DNA of 64,000 nucleotides from Achromobacter deleyi (GCF_016127315.1 NZ_CP065997.1:2604001-2668000), one strand, 5' to 3'. Shown: positions 8,113 to 16,407, numbered from the stretch's first letter. Numbers and translations: made by a program. The notes: generated by a model not told the origin, from the sequence alone.

Positions 8113-9414
8113 ATGGAAAACCGACGCAAGAAAACGGCCGCCCCGGTGGCTGACGAGAACGCTCCCGCCGCGGGGACGTTGGTCGATGCGCGCACCGCCA
8201 TCGAGCGGCTGGGCATCAAGATGCAGACGCTGTATGCCTACGTCAGCCGTGGCTGGGTGCGCGTGGTGCCGGCGGTGGGCGGCAAGGGCAACCTGTACTA
8301 CGTGGAAGACCTGGATGCGCTGGCCGCGCGCGGCCGCGGCCGATCCATGACCGGCGCGGGGGCCGAGCGCATGATCCGCTGGGGCGGCAACGCGGTCATG
8401 CAGACCTCGATCACCGCCATCGGTCCCGAGGGGCCGCGCTACCGGGGCAAGCCCGCGGCCGAGCTGGTGCTGCACCATCGAACCTTCGAGGACTGCACCG
8501 AACTGCTGTGGAACGGCATGCTGCCCGACACCTCGGTGGCCTGGCAGCCCGCCAGGCCCGGGGTCGGGTTCCAGGCGCTGGCCGACGGCATCGTGCAGGT
8601 GGCCGCGCGCAATCAGGCGCGCCGGCTGCTGTCCGTGGCGGTCGAGGCCTATGCGGCCAGCCTGGGCCGCAATCCCGAACTGGCGCTGGGCGCGCCGGTG
8701 CTGGCCGCGCGCCAGTTGATTCAGGCCATGTCCGCGGCGACCGGCCTGCTGGCCGACCCGCCCACCTATGCGCTGAACGAGACGCCGCAATCCATCGCGC
8801 AGATACTGGCCGTCAATCTGCGCGTGGGCGATACGCCCGAGCATCTGCGCCTGCTGGACGCGGCGTTGATCCTGAGCGCCGACAACGAACTGGCGCCCGC
8901 CACGTTTGCGGCGCGCATCGCCGCGTCGGCGGCGGCCGACCTGTTCTCCTGCGTGACGACGGCGCTGGGCGCCTTCGAGGGCATGCTCACCGGGCTGGGC
9001 TGCGAACAGGCCGAGTCGGTGCTGGCGCAGGCGCGGTCGCGCGACGCCTATCTCGATCAACTGAAGAGCCTGCTGGCGCGCAAGAGCCCCGTGCCGGGGT
9101 TCGGCCATCCGCTCTATCCAGACGGCGACCCGCGCGCCACGCTGCTGCTGGACCTGGTGCGCGAGGTCGGACCCGCCAGCGCGCGTGGCGAGATGGCGCT
9201 GCAAGGGGTGGACCAGGCCAGCAACGAGCTAGGCCTGAAGCCCAACCTGCCGCTGGCCCTGGCGGTGTTGTCGGCGGTGCTGGGCGCGCCGCTGGGGGCC
9301 GCTGGCGCGCTGATGTCCGTGGGACGCGCGGCGGGGTGGGTGGCGCATGCGCTGGAGCAGCGCCTGGCCGGTTTCCTGGTGCGGCCGCGCGCGCGGTACA
9401 TCGGGCCCTCGTGA
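8113..9414 (+). CDS. helix-turn-helix protein fused to a degenerate citrate-synthase domain; candidate regulator
   Basis: 433 residues. Residues about 22-70 form a MerR/excisionase-type helix-turn-helix (DARTAIERLGIKMQTLYAYVSRGWV, then LYYVEDLDALAARG). Residues about 90-430 follow the citrate synthase fold to the C-terminal LVRPRARYIGP, which corresponds to the usual IRP-x-x-x-Y-x-G end. Key catalytic positions are changed: the oxaloacetate-site His in the H-x-E motif is N258 (SADNEL), the active-site His of the GPLHG loop is T293 (GMLTGLG), and the catalytic Asp of NVD is P380 (KPNLP). Only the His of PGFGH (H332) and the following DPRA are kept. Databases would probably call this citrate synthase; the residues and its place divergent to the Bug operon suggest a metabolite-sensing transcription factor. 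Confidence 0.85.
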   Translation: MENRRKKTAAPVADENAPAAGTLVDARTAIERLGIKMQTLYAYVSRGWVRVVPAVGGKGNLYYVEDLDALAARGRGRSMTGAGAERMIRWGGNAVMQTSITAIGPEGPRYRGKPAAELVLHHRTFEDCTELLWNGMLPDTSVAWQPARPGVGFQALADGIVQVAARNQARRLLSVAVEAYAASLGRNPELALGAPVLAARQLIQAMSAATGLLADPPTYALNETPQSIAQILAVNLRVGDTPEHLRLLDAALILSADNELAPATFAARIAASAAADLFSCVTTALGAFEGMLTGLGCEQAESVLAQARSRDAYLDQLKSLLARKSPVPGFGHPLYPDGDPRATLLLDLVREVGPASARGEMALQGVDQASNELGLKPNLPLALAVLSAVLGAPLGAAGALMSVGRAAGWVAHALEQRLAGFLVRPRARYIGPS

Positions 9415-9452
9415 GGCCATCGCGGGCCTGAGGTCCGCGCCACCAGGCCTCA
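9412..9452. terminator. hairpin shared by two convergent genes
   Basis: Nested inverted repeats: outer TGAGGCC/GGCCTCA, in which both flanking TGA stop codons take part, and inner CGCGGGCC-TGA-GGTCCGCG with one mismatch. No U-tract. Probable bidirectional terminator. Confidence 0.5.
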
Positions 9453-11237
9453 GTGGCCGCGCCCCAGCGCCTTGGCCATGGTCTTGGCGTATTCGCGCGC
9501 CACGCGCGCATCGATCACCGCGACCTTGCCCGCCTTCACGGCGGCAATCGCCTCGTCCAGCGCCTGGGCCAATTGGTCCGCGGTCTGCACCGGTCCCCAG
9601 CCCAGCGCTCCCTGCGCGCGAGCCAGCCCCGCCAGGTCGATCTCCGGGCCTTCGATGCGCTGGCCGATCCATTTATTCTCGACCGGGCGCGAGCGTATTT
9701 GCGCCACCTTCTCCTGGTGGACCTCGTCGTTGAAGAACGAGCGGTTGTTGGCCACGATCACCAGAAGGGGGATGCCATAGCTGACGGCGGTCCACAGCGC
9801 CGTGGCGCCCATCAGATAATCGCCGTCGCCCAGCACCGCCACCGGCAGCCGCGGCGTGCCGCGAAGGCCCAGGGCCGCGCCCACCGCCATGCCCGGACCC
9901 GAGCCGATGCCGCCGCCGCCGTCATAACCCAGATAGTCGAGCGGATGCGCCAGCGGATGCGCGTCGCCGGGCCAGCCCAGATTGGCGCGGATCAGGCAGG
10001 CGGGCGCATGGCGGCGCAAGTGCTGGCTGACCGTGCCCGAGAATACGGCCAGCGACATGCCTTCGGCGGCGTCGCCCGATTCGTGTGGCGCCATGTCGGG
10101 CTCGGGCGGCAAGTCGGCCGCCGCCATGCGCGCATCGCCCAGGTCGCGCAGCGCCGCCAGCGTCTGCGCCACGAACTCGTCGGGATCGCACATCAGATAG
10201 GTGTCCGCGCCCACCAGCCCCTGATGCTCGCCGCCGAAGCCGTTGTGCAGCACCTGGTCCAGCGACACCTGCATCACGTGGGCCGGCGTGCGCGTCGGGC
10301 CCCAGGCCGTGCGCAGCGTGCCGGCCAGATCCACCCAGTCCAGGCTCAGGACCACGTCGGCCTCGCGCAGCGCCTGCAGGCCTTCGTCGGCCATGAAGAA
10401 CGACGGCGTCGTGCCGTGCAGCGGATGGCGCGTCGGAAACGCCGCGCCCACCTTGAAGTCGGTCAGCACCGTGGCGGCGCAATGTTCGGCCAGCGCCACG
10501 CGGCGGTCCCAGTCGGCTTCGTCGCGCGAGACGCGTCCGATCAGGATGACGGGCCGCCTGGCCGCGTGCAGCCGTTGCGCCGCCTCGCGCGCCAGGCGGT
10601 CGGCGATGCCCGGGCGCGGCGGCGGCGCATGCCGCGCCAGCGGCAGCAGCGGCGGCGCGTCCGCGCAGGGCGCTTCCTGCAGCGCGCTGTCGAAACACAC
10701 GTAGACCGGGCCTTGCGGCTGCGTCGTGGCAATCTGCCGCGCGCGCAGCACCGCATCGCGCGCGCCTTCCAGCGAGTACGGCTCGGCGTCCCATTTGACG
10801 AACGAGCGCACGAGCGCGCCCTGGTCCTTCGAGGTGTGCAGCCAGTCGATCCACGGACGGCGGCGCGCCGAATCGACCGGCCCGGTGGCGCCGAACACCA
10901 TGACGGGCACGCGATCGCAATAGGCGTCGAAGATCGCCATAGAGCCGTGCATCAGGCCCACGTTGGCGTGCAGGATGGCCCCCATGGGGCGTCCCGTCAC
11001 CTTGGCATAGCCATGCGCGATCGCGACCGCGTGTTCCTCATGCAGCACGGTCAGCATCTTGGGCGATTCGTCGCCCAGGTAGTTGACCAGGCTGTCGTGC
11101 AGGCCGCGATAGCTGGCGCCCGGATTGAGCGCCACGTACTCCAGGCCGAGATGCCGCAGCAGCGCGGCCAGGTAGTCGCTGCCCCATTCGGGCGGGGGCG
11201 TGTCTTGGTGGGACGGGGCGTGCGTGGGAGTAGACAT
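9450..11237 (-). CDS. thiamine-diphosphate-dependent enzyme (acetolactate synthase/benzoylformate decarboxylase type)
   Basis: 595 residues with the three-domain ThDP architecture: an N-terminal pyrimidine-binding domain with the catalytic glutamate in LHEEHAVAIAHGYAKVTG, a central domain, and a C-terminal pyrophosphate domain with GDGDYLMGATALWTAV followed by VANNRSFFND for Mg and diphosphate. The start is the ATG at 11237, after an 8-nt gap from the aldehyde dehydrogenase stop; the frame is open far upstream only as a shadow of that gene. Pairing with an aldehyde dehydrogenase suggests decarboxylation of a 2-keto acid to an aldehyde that is then oxidised. The fold is certain; the substrate is not. 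Confidence 0.87.
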   Translation of the reverse strand: MSTPTHAPSHQDTPPPEWGSDYLAALLRHLGLEYVALNPGASYRGLHDSLVNYLGDESPKMLTVLHEEHAVAIAHGYAKVTGRPMGAILHANVGLMHGSMAIFDAYCDRVPVMVFGATGPVDSARRRPWIDWLHTSKDQGALVRSFVKWDAEPYSLEGARDAVLRARQIATTQPQGPVYVCFDSALQEAPCADAPPLLPLARHAPPPRPGIADRLAREAAQRLHAARRPVILIGRVSRDEADWDRRVALAEHCAATVLTDFKVGAAFPTRHPLHGTTPSFFMADEGLQALREADVVLSLDWVDLAGTLRTAWGPTRTPAHVMQVSLDQVLHNGFGGEHQGLVGADTYLMCDPDEFVAQTLAALRDLGDARMAAADLPPEPDMAPHESGDAAEGMSLAVFSGTVSQHLRRHAPACLIRANLGWPGDAHPLAHPLDYLGYDGGGGIGSGPGMAVGAALGLRGTPRLPVAVLGDGDYLMGATALWTAVSYGIPLLVIVANNRSFFNDEVHQEKVAQIRSRPVENKWIGQRIEGPEIDLAGLARAQGALGWGPVQTADQLAQALDEAIAAVKAGKVAVIDARVAREYAKTMAKALGRGH

Positions 11238-11245
11238 CGAATGAA

Positions 11246-12739
11246 TCAATCCAGGGTGACGTTGACGTTCTTGGTCTGCGTGAATTCCAGCAGCTCTTCC
11301 TTGCATTCCTCGCGGCCGACGCCCGACTGCTTGTAGCCGCCGAACGGCGCGCCGATGAAGTGCGCCGACGAGCCGTTGATCCACACATAGCCGGCCTGCA
11401 CGCGCGCCGCGGCGCGATGCGCGGTGCGCAGGTCGGTGGTCCAGATCGAGGCCGTCAGGCCGTATTCCACGCCGTTGACCGCGGCGTACAGGTCTTCCTC
11501 GTTCGACCACTTGAGCACCGACAGCACCGGGCCGAAGATCTCCTCGCGCGCCACGCGCATTGACGGCGTCACGTTGGCCAGGATGGTCGGCTCGACGAAG
11601 TAGCCCGCGGCCAGCGCGGGGTCGCCGCTGCGCTTGCCGCCATGCGCCACCCGCGCGCCTTCGGCCACCGCCGATTCCACATAGGACAGCGTCTTGTCCA
11701 TCTGCTGGCTCGAAACCAGCGCGCCCATCGTCGTGCGCATGTCGGTGGGCAGGCCGGGCGTGTGCAGCTGCGCGGTCAGCTCGACGATGCGCGCCAGCAC
11801 GTCGTCGTGGATGGACTCGTGCAGGAACAACCGGCTGGTCGACCCGCACGATTGGCCGCACCAGGTGAAGTTCATGCCGCGCACCGCGCCCAGTGGCATC
11901 TTGTCCAGGTCCGCGTCGGGATAGACGATCATGGCATTCTTGCCGCCCAGTTCCAGCAGCACCTTCTTCAGGTCGTCCGCGGCCGTGCGCATCACCGCCT
12001 TGCCGGCGTTGACGCTGCCGATCAGCGCCACCGCCGCCACGTCCGGATGCGCCGACAACGCGGCGCCCGTCTCGCGGTCGCCGCCCAGGCAGTTCAGCAC
12101 CCCGGGCGGGAACAGGTCGGCAATCAGTTCGAACAGGCGCAGGGTGGACAGGGGCGCCTGCTCCGGCGGCTTCACGATCACCGTGTTGCCGGCGGCCAGC
12201 GGGGCCGCGATCTTGCCGGCGGCGAACATGAAGGGATGGTTGAACGGGATGATGCGCGCCACCACGCCCAGCGGTTCGCGCAGCGTGTAGTCCAGCGAGC
12301 CGTTCATCGTGGGGATGGTCTCGCCCTTCAACTCCATCACCAGGCCGGCGAAGTACTCCAGCTGCGCGGCGGCGAACACCGCGTCGTCCTGCATCTGCCT
12401 GACCGGGTTGCCGCAATCGACGGCATCGATCAGGGCCAGTTCCAGGCCATGTTCGCGGATGATCGCCGCCGCCTGGCGCAGCAGCGCGGCGCGGGTCAGC
12501 GGCGGCGTGTCGCGCCACGCGGGGAATGCCTGCCTGGCCGCGGCCACGGCCGCATCGACGTCGTCGGCATCGGCCACCGCATAGCGTCCCAGGTCGGCCT
12601 GCGTGCCGGGGCTGTGGCTGCGTTGATAGTTGCCGCCGCGGGGCGGGTGCCAGGCGCCGCCGTAATACAGGTCGCGCCGGGTCGGCAGGGCGTGGGGCAC
12701 CTGCGCGGACAGGTCGGGCCCCTGGTCGGGAGTGATCAT
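11246..12739 (-). CDS. NAD(P)-dependent aldehyde dehydrogenase
   Basis: 497 residues, full length for the ALDH superfamily. The catalytic cysteine is C298 (GQSCGSTSR), the general base E263 (LLELGGKNA), the oxyanion asparagine N167 (IIPFNHPF), and the cofactor region lies around GSVNAGK (241-247). The C-terminal GAPFGGYKQSGVGREE motif is intact. It is the first gene of a two-gene operon with the ThDP enzyme, which follows after 8 nt. A perfect 15-bp palindrome lies 110 bp upstream of the start, linking it to the other operons carrying that core. Likely role: oxidising the aldehyde made by the ThDP enzyme. Confidence 0.93.
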   Translation of the reverse strand: MITPDQGPDLSAQVPHALPTRRDLYYGGAWHPPRGGNYQRSHSPGTQADLGRYAVADADDVDAAVAAARQAFPAWRDTPPLTRAALLRQAAAIIREHGLELALIDAVDCGNPVRQMQDDAVFAAAQLEYFAGLVMELKGETIPTMNGSLDYTLREPLGVVARIIPFNHPFMFAAGKIAAPLAAGNTVIVKPPEQAPLSTLRLFELIADLFPPGVLNCLGGDRETGAALSAHPDVAAVALIGSVNAGKAVMRTAADDLKKVLLELGGKNAMIVYPDADLDKMPLGAVRGMNFTWCGQSCGSTSRLFLHESIHDDVLARIVELTAQLHTPGLPTDMRTTMGALVSSQQMDKTLSYVESAVAEGARVAHGGKRSGDPALAAGYFVEPTILANVTPSMRVAREEIFGPVLSVLKWSNEEDLYAAVNGVEYGLTASIWTTDLRTAHRAAARVQAGYVWINGSSAHFIGAPFGGYKQSGVGREECKEELLEFTQTKNVNVTLD

Positions 12740-12848
12740 CGATGTGCTCGCTGACAGGCCGGCCCGCGCGGGGATGTGCTGATTACGCGCAGGCGGCGGG
12801 GTGATGAAGAACGCCTAGGCTATTGCCGTGGATACATATCGGTCAATC

Positions 12849-12863
12849 TTGATTTGAAATCAA
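12849..12863. promoter_or_regulatory. perfect 15-bp palindrome, core of the shared operator
   Basis: TTGATTTGAAATCAA is a perfect dyad with the same TTGATT-N3-AATCAA core as the elements at 8009-8043 and 14789-14823. It lies in the 145-bp gap between the SDR stop and the aldehyde dehydrogenase start. The flanking half-sites of the other two copies are not conserved here. Confidence 0.55.
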
Positions 12864-12884
12864 TATAAGAGGGAGGGCGGCCGC

Positions 12885-13640
12885 CTAGATCGATTGGCCG
12901 CCGGAGACTTCGATGCGTTGGCCGTTGACCCAGCGGTTGGCCGGGCCCAGCAGGCTGGCGATCATCGGGCCGATGTCATCGGGCACGCCCACGCGGCCCA
13001 GCGCGGTCATGTTGGCGAAGGCGTCGTTGTAGTCCGGGGTGTCGCGCACCGCGCCGCCCAGGAAATCGGTCTCGATCGCGCCCGGGGCGACGACGTTCGC
13101 GGTGATGCCGCGGCCGCCCAGTTCCCTGGCCAGGTACACGGTGAGTGTTTCCACCGCGCCTTTGGCGGCCGCGTAGGCCGAGAAGCCGGGAAAGGACACG
13201 CGGGTCAGGCCCGACGAGAAGTTGATGATGCGTCCGCCATCGGCCAGCATCGGCAGCAGCGACTGCGTCAGGAAGAACACGCCTTTGACATGAACGTCGA
13301 AGAGCGCGTCGAACTGCGCCTGCGTGGTGGCGGAAAACGCCGTCATCTCGCCGTGTCCGGCGTTGTTGATGAGATGATCGAACGTATCGCGGCCCCAGGT
13401 GTCCTCGAGCGCCGCGCGCACAGCCATGACGAAGTCCGGGAAAGATGAGACTTTGCTCGTATCCAGCCGCAGCGCGACCGCCTTGCGGCCGAGCGCCTGG
13501 ATGTCCGCCACGACGGCATCCGCGGCGTCCTTGCCATCGCGATAGGTGACGATCACGTCGCCGCCATGGCGGGCGATGCTCAACGCGGTGTTGCGGCCCA
13601 GGCCGCGGCTGGCGCCGGTCACAAGGGAAAGGGTGGTCAT
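12885..13640 (-). CDS. short-chain dehydrogenase/reductase (SDR)
   Basis: 251 residues, classical SDR. The cofactor motif is TGASRGLGRN (residues about 7-16), the NNAG motif is LINNAGHGE, and the catalytic Ser-Tyr-Lys set is NFSSGLTRVSFPGFSAYAAAK. No basic residue after the glycine loop clearly decides between NAD and NADP. It is divergent from an AraC regulator gene with an intervening direct repeat, the usual layout for an AraC protein that controls an oxidoreductase. Substrate unknown. Confidence 0.92.
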   Translation of the reverse strand: MTTLSLVTGASRGLGRNTALSIARHGGDVIVTYRDGKDAADAVVADIQALGRKAVALRLDTSKVSSFPDFVMAVRAALEDTWGRDTFDHLINNAGHGEMTAFSATTQAQFDALFDVHVKGVFFLTQSLLPMLADGGRIINFSSGLTRVSFPGFSAYAAAKGAVETLTVYLARELGGRGITANVVAPGAIETDFLGGAVRDTPDYNDAFANMTALGRVGVPDDIGPMIASLLGPANRWVNGQRIEVSGGQSI

Positions 13641-13695
13641 GGGGAAGCTCCTGGTTGGGTGAGCTTCGATCTTAGGAACCCGGGGCGTGGGCAGG

Positions 13696-13732
13696 TTGCC
13701 TGATTATTTTGAATTCTTGCCCGATTGTTTTG
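13696..13732. promoter_or_regulatory. AraC-type direct-repeat operator candidate
   Basis: Two 16-bp direct repeats, TTGCCTGATTATTTTG (13696-13711) and TTGCCCGATTGTTTTG (13717-13732), differ at two positions and are spaced exactly 21 bp, two helical turns. This is the standard arrangement of AraC-family half-sites. They lie between the divergent SDR and AraC genes and argue that the AraC gene starts downstream of them. Confidence 0.6.
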
Positions 13733-13785
13733 TTCGCGCCGGTTCAGGCTTGAATGGTGCTATGTTGGCGGCAGGCGGAATCCCC

Positions 13786-14766
13786 ATGCAATTGCCCGAA
13801 GAAATGAAAGAGGTTGCCCGATCCTGTGATGAAAGCCCCGCGGGGGCCGGCCTGTCCAGGCCCGGCGAACTGACCGGGGCCCTGCTGCGGGCGGCACGGC
13901 AATATGCCGACGCACGCCTTGACGGCGAGGGCGTGGCCGCCACCCCCATCGATGGCATGTTCATCCTGCGCGAGACCGCGCCGTCGCCCCTGCAGTACGC
14001 CATCACCCGGCCCCTGGTCGCGCTGGTGCTGCAAGGCGGCAAGCGCGTCGGCATGGGCGAGCGCAGCTTTACGTTTGGCGCTGGCGAGTCGCTACTGATC
14101 GCGATGGACGTGCCGACGGTGAGCCAGGTCATCACGGCGAGCGCGGCCGCGCCCTACTACTCGCTGGTCGTGGAACTGGATGCCGCGGTGATCACCGAGT
14201 TGGTCGGTGAAATGGGCGAGCTGCCGCTGCAACCCGACCACCCGGTACGGGTGGGCCGGACGGAAGCGGAGGTCGCCGACGCGGCCTTGCGCCTGCTCAG
14301 GCTGCTCGACAGGCCGCGATCGCTGGCGGTGCTGGGCCGCCAGCTGGTGCGGGAACTGCATTACTGGTTGCTTGCCGGGCGGCATGGCGGCGCCATTCGC
14401 GTGCTCGGAGTGGCCGACGGCCATGGCCGCAGGATTGCCCGCGCCATCGAGATGCTCAGGGCCGGATATGCCCGGCCCCTGCGCATCGAAACGCTGGCCG
14501 AGGCGGCGGGCATGAGTCTGTCCGTGTTTCATACGCACTTTCGCAACATCACGACGCTGACGCCGCTGCAATTCCAGAAGCAGCTTCGGCTGCTCGAGGC
14601 GCGGCGGCGCATGCTCGCCGAAGGCGTTGCCATCGGCGCCGCCGCCCATGGCGTCGGCTATGAAAGCGTGACGCAGTTCACCCGTGAATATGCGCGGATG
14701 TTTGGCCAGCCTCCGGCCCGCAACATCCGGGAAATGCGCGCGCTGGCGCATTCGGCGACGTCTTGA
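13786..14766 (+). CDS. AraC-family transcriptional regulator
   Basis: 326 residues from the ATG at 13786, which has AGGCGGA upstream; starts at 13762 or 13687 are possible, but the latter would put the operator repeats inside the gene. The N-terminal part (about 30-200) matches the AraC-type regulator N-terminal domain (MFILRETAPSPLQYAITRP, LVLQGGKR, YYSLVVELD). The C-terminal 100 residues hold the double helix-turn-helix (LRIETLAEAAGMSLSVFHTHFRNITTLTPLQFQKQLRLLEARR, then GVGYESVTQFTREYARMFG). Proteins of this type commonly activate a divergent oxidoreductase gene; the divergent SDR is the obvious target. Effector unknown. Confidence 0.88.
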   Translation: MQLPEEMKEVARSCDESPAGAGLSRPGELTGALLRAARQYADARLDGEGVAATPIDGMFILRETAPSPLQYAITRPLVALVLQGGKRVGMGERSFTFGAGESLLIAMDVPTVSQVITASAAAPYYSLVVELDAAVITELVGEMGELPLQPDHPVRVGRTEAEVADAALRLLRLLDRPRSLAVLGRQLVRELHYWLLAGRHGGAIRVLGVADGHGRRIARAIEMLRAGYARPLRIETLAEAAGMSLSVFHTHFRNITTLTPLQFQKQLRLLEARRRMLAEGVAIGAAAHGVGYESVTQFTREYARMFGQPPARNIREMRALAHSATS

Positions 14767-14788
14767 GCCGCGGCGCGCGCGGTCAAAA

Positions 14789-14823
14789 ATTGATTGTAAA
14801 TCAACCTATACACACGTTGATCG
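14789..14823 (+). promoter_or_regulatory. 35-bp shared promoter element, copy 2
   Basis: This plus-strand element matches the minus-strand element at 8009-8043 in 31 of 35 bases: core ATTGATT-N3-AATCAA (14789-14804), then CTATACA and a GTTGAT half-site. It ends 68 bp before the cupin ATG, much as copy 1 ends 73 bp before the Bug ATG. The equal orientation and distance imply one regulator. Confidence 0.65.
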
Positions 14824-14891
14824 GGCTTCTAGGATAGCGGCGACGCTACAAGCCGAAGCGGCACACGCGCCGCACAATCAGGAGACGAGCC

Positions 14892-15413
14892 ATGCCCGCA
14901 GAAACTTCAGGATCCGCATTCGCGCCCATCGTCCACAGCGCGCAGCAGTGGCGCGACGCGATGTCGGAAATGTCGAAACGCAAGACGCCGAGTTTCTTCC
15001 ATATCCGCGCCCGCTTGCCGCGGCAGGGGCGCACCAATCAGGTGCTGGGCGCGTCGCCCTACATGAACGTCGTGCTCAAGACCTATGCCGGCGGCGGCGA
15101 GAACGAGATCCATGCCCACACCAACGAGGACCACGTCTTCGTCGTGCTGCAGGGCGGCGCCACTTTCCTGGGGCCGCGTGGGGAAACGCGGCGGGTCGGG
15201 CGCAACGACTGCGTGCTGGTGCCGGCAGGCGCGTTCTATTCGTTCCAGGCCGACGAGGCCGAACCGCTGGTGATGCTGCGGGTGGGCGCCGCCATCGACC
15301 GGGCGGGGGACGTGCTGGCGCGCGTCGACGAGCGGGGGCAACCTTTCGATGGCTACTCCGAACGCAACAGGGAAGTCCCCGCCATCCTGCACGATGCGCT
15401 GATTTACGAGTGA
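14892..15413 (+). CDS. single-domain cupin protein
   Basis: 173 residues; the ATG has AGGAGAC 7 nt upstream. One cupin barrel occupies about 55-150, with a canonical metal motif (EIHAHTNEDHVFVVLQGGATF) and a second His replaced by the FYSFQADE segment. An N-terminal helical stretch rich in Lys/Arg precedes it. Small cupins of this sort are found in aromatic and sugar-acid catabolic operons as dioxygenases, isomerases or ligand-binding proteins. The upstream 35-bp element links its expression to the Bug/bicupin operon, so it may process an intermediate of that pathway. It is not a helix-turn-helix cupin regulator. Confidence 0.8.
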   Translation: MPAETSGSAFAPIVHSAQQWRDAMSEMSKRKTPSFFHIRARLPRQGRTNQVLGASPYMNVVLKTYAGGGENEIHAHTNEDHVFVVLQGGATFLGPRGETRRVGRNDCVLVPAGAFYSFQADEAEPLVMLRVGAAIDRAGDVLARVDERGQPFDGYSERNREVPAILHDALIYE

Positions 15414-15435
15414 CCCGCGGGCGGCCGGCCGCGGG
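15414..15435. terminator. GC-rich hairpin between convergent genes
   Basis: CCCGCGG and CCGCGGG form a perfect 7-bp stem around an 8-nt loop that is itself partly self-complementary. It begins right after the cupin stop codon and ends 5 nt before the stop of the convergent luciferase-like gene. No U-tract. Confidence 0.45.
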
Positions 15436-15440
15436 ATCCG

Positions 15441-16397
15441 CTAGTCCCCCGCGACCGCATGCGCCGGGAATGCCGGCACCACGAATTCCCCCAGTTCCTG
15501 GACGACTTCATGCGCCGGCCGGCGGCTGTACTTGAGGTTGAGACCGACGTGGTTGACGCCGATGGCCTTCAGGGAATGCAGGTACTGGATGACGAAATTT
15601 CGGCCCGCGCGGAATCCCAGATGCATGGGAGCGGGCGGCGCATCGGCTTGCTCGGCCAGGTCGATGTACAGCGATTGCGCAAACGGCTTGAATGCCGGCG
15701 TCAGCGATCGCCACCGCTTGATCGTGCCGGCCTGCTCCGCCAGGTTCTGCGGATAGAAGAGCCAGCCGTCGCCATGCTCGGCGATCCATTCGATGGATTG
15801 GCGGGAGTTGCCCGTCACCATCACGGGGATGTTCCGCAATGTCGGCTTTGGCAGCGTGTCCGCGCCGGACAGGTTCACGCGAGGCGTGGCGATCCGCGGA
15901 AAGTCCTCGGCCCAGGCCTGGCGCATGACGGCCAGGGCCTCCCGGAACAGTTCGCCACGCGCGGCCAGGGTCTGGCCGAAGGCCGGGAACTCCGCCGGCC
16001 GGTCGCCGGTGGCGATGCCCAGCACCAGGCGCTGGTTCGACAGGCGGTCGATGGACGCCGCCGCCTTGGCGACGAGCAAGGGGTGGCGCAGCGTGGTGAT
16101 GATGCTGCCGGTCGCCAGGGCAATGCGCGACGTGTGCGCGGTCACGTAGCCCATGAATGCCCAGGGGTCATGGATGTGGCCCACGTCGCCGAACGAGGGC
16201 ACGTTGAGGAACACGTCCCGGAAGTACAGGGCCGCGAAGCCATGGGATTCGGCCAGTTGGGCCGTGCGGATCTGCTGCGCCAGGTCCATGTCGGGAACGG
16301 CGCCGGAATAGGACTCGATGGCGAAGAAGAGCCCCAGCGTCAGGCTTGCCTCCCGGTACATGGTCGAGTAGCCACGGTGGTGTGTGATCGCGTTCAT
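15441..16397 (-). CDS. LLM-class (luciferase-like) flavin-dependent oxidoreductase
   Basis: 318 residues with the bacterial-luciferase TIM-barrel pattern: ESHGFAALYFRDVFL, then LATGSIITTLRHPLLVAKAAASIDRLSNQRLVLGIATGD and VMVTGNSRQSIEWIAEHGDGWLFYP. Such enzymes are FMN- or F420-dependent monooxygenases or dehydrogenases. It is the last gene of an operon that begins with the NAD-kinase-like protein and the glycine decarboxylase subunits, 10 bp after GcvPB. This company is not usual for glycine cleavage and may mean oxidation of an amine or amino-acid-like compound. Substrate unknown. Confidence 0.88.
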   Translation of the reverse strand: MNAITHHRGYSTMYREASLTLGLFFAIESYSGAVPDMDLAQQIRTAQLAESHGFAALYFRDVFLNVPSFGDVGHIHDPWAFMGYVTAHTSRIALATGSIITTLRHPLLVAKAAASIDRLSNQRLVLGIATGDRPAEFPAFGQTLAARGELFREALAVMRQAWAEDFPRIATPRVNLSGADTLPKPTLRNIPVMVTGNSRQSIEWIAEHGDGWLFYPQNLAEQAGTIKRWRSLTPAFKPFAQSLYIDLAEQADAPPAPMHLGFRAGRNFVIQYLHSLKAIGVNHVGLNLKYSRRPAHEVVQELGEFVVPAFPAHAVAGD

Positions 16398-16407
16398 GAT
16401 CTGGCAT

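Noticed and set aside
8113..9414. Annotation as housekeeping citrate synthase or methylcitrate synthase
   Set aside because: Three of four conserved active-site residues are replaced and an N-terminal helix-turn-helix is present; no prp or TCA genes are near.
11238..12518. Long upstream extension of the ThDP enzyme frame over the aldehyde dehydrogenase gene
   Set aside because: The extension is a shadow of the aldehyde dehydrogenase gene; the family N terminus starts at 11237.
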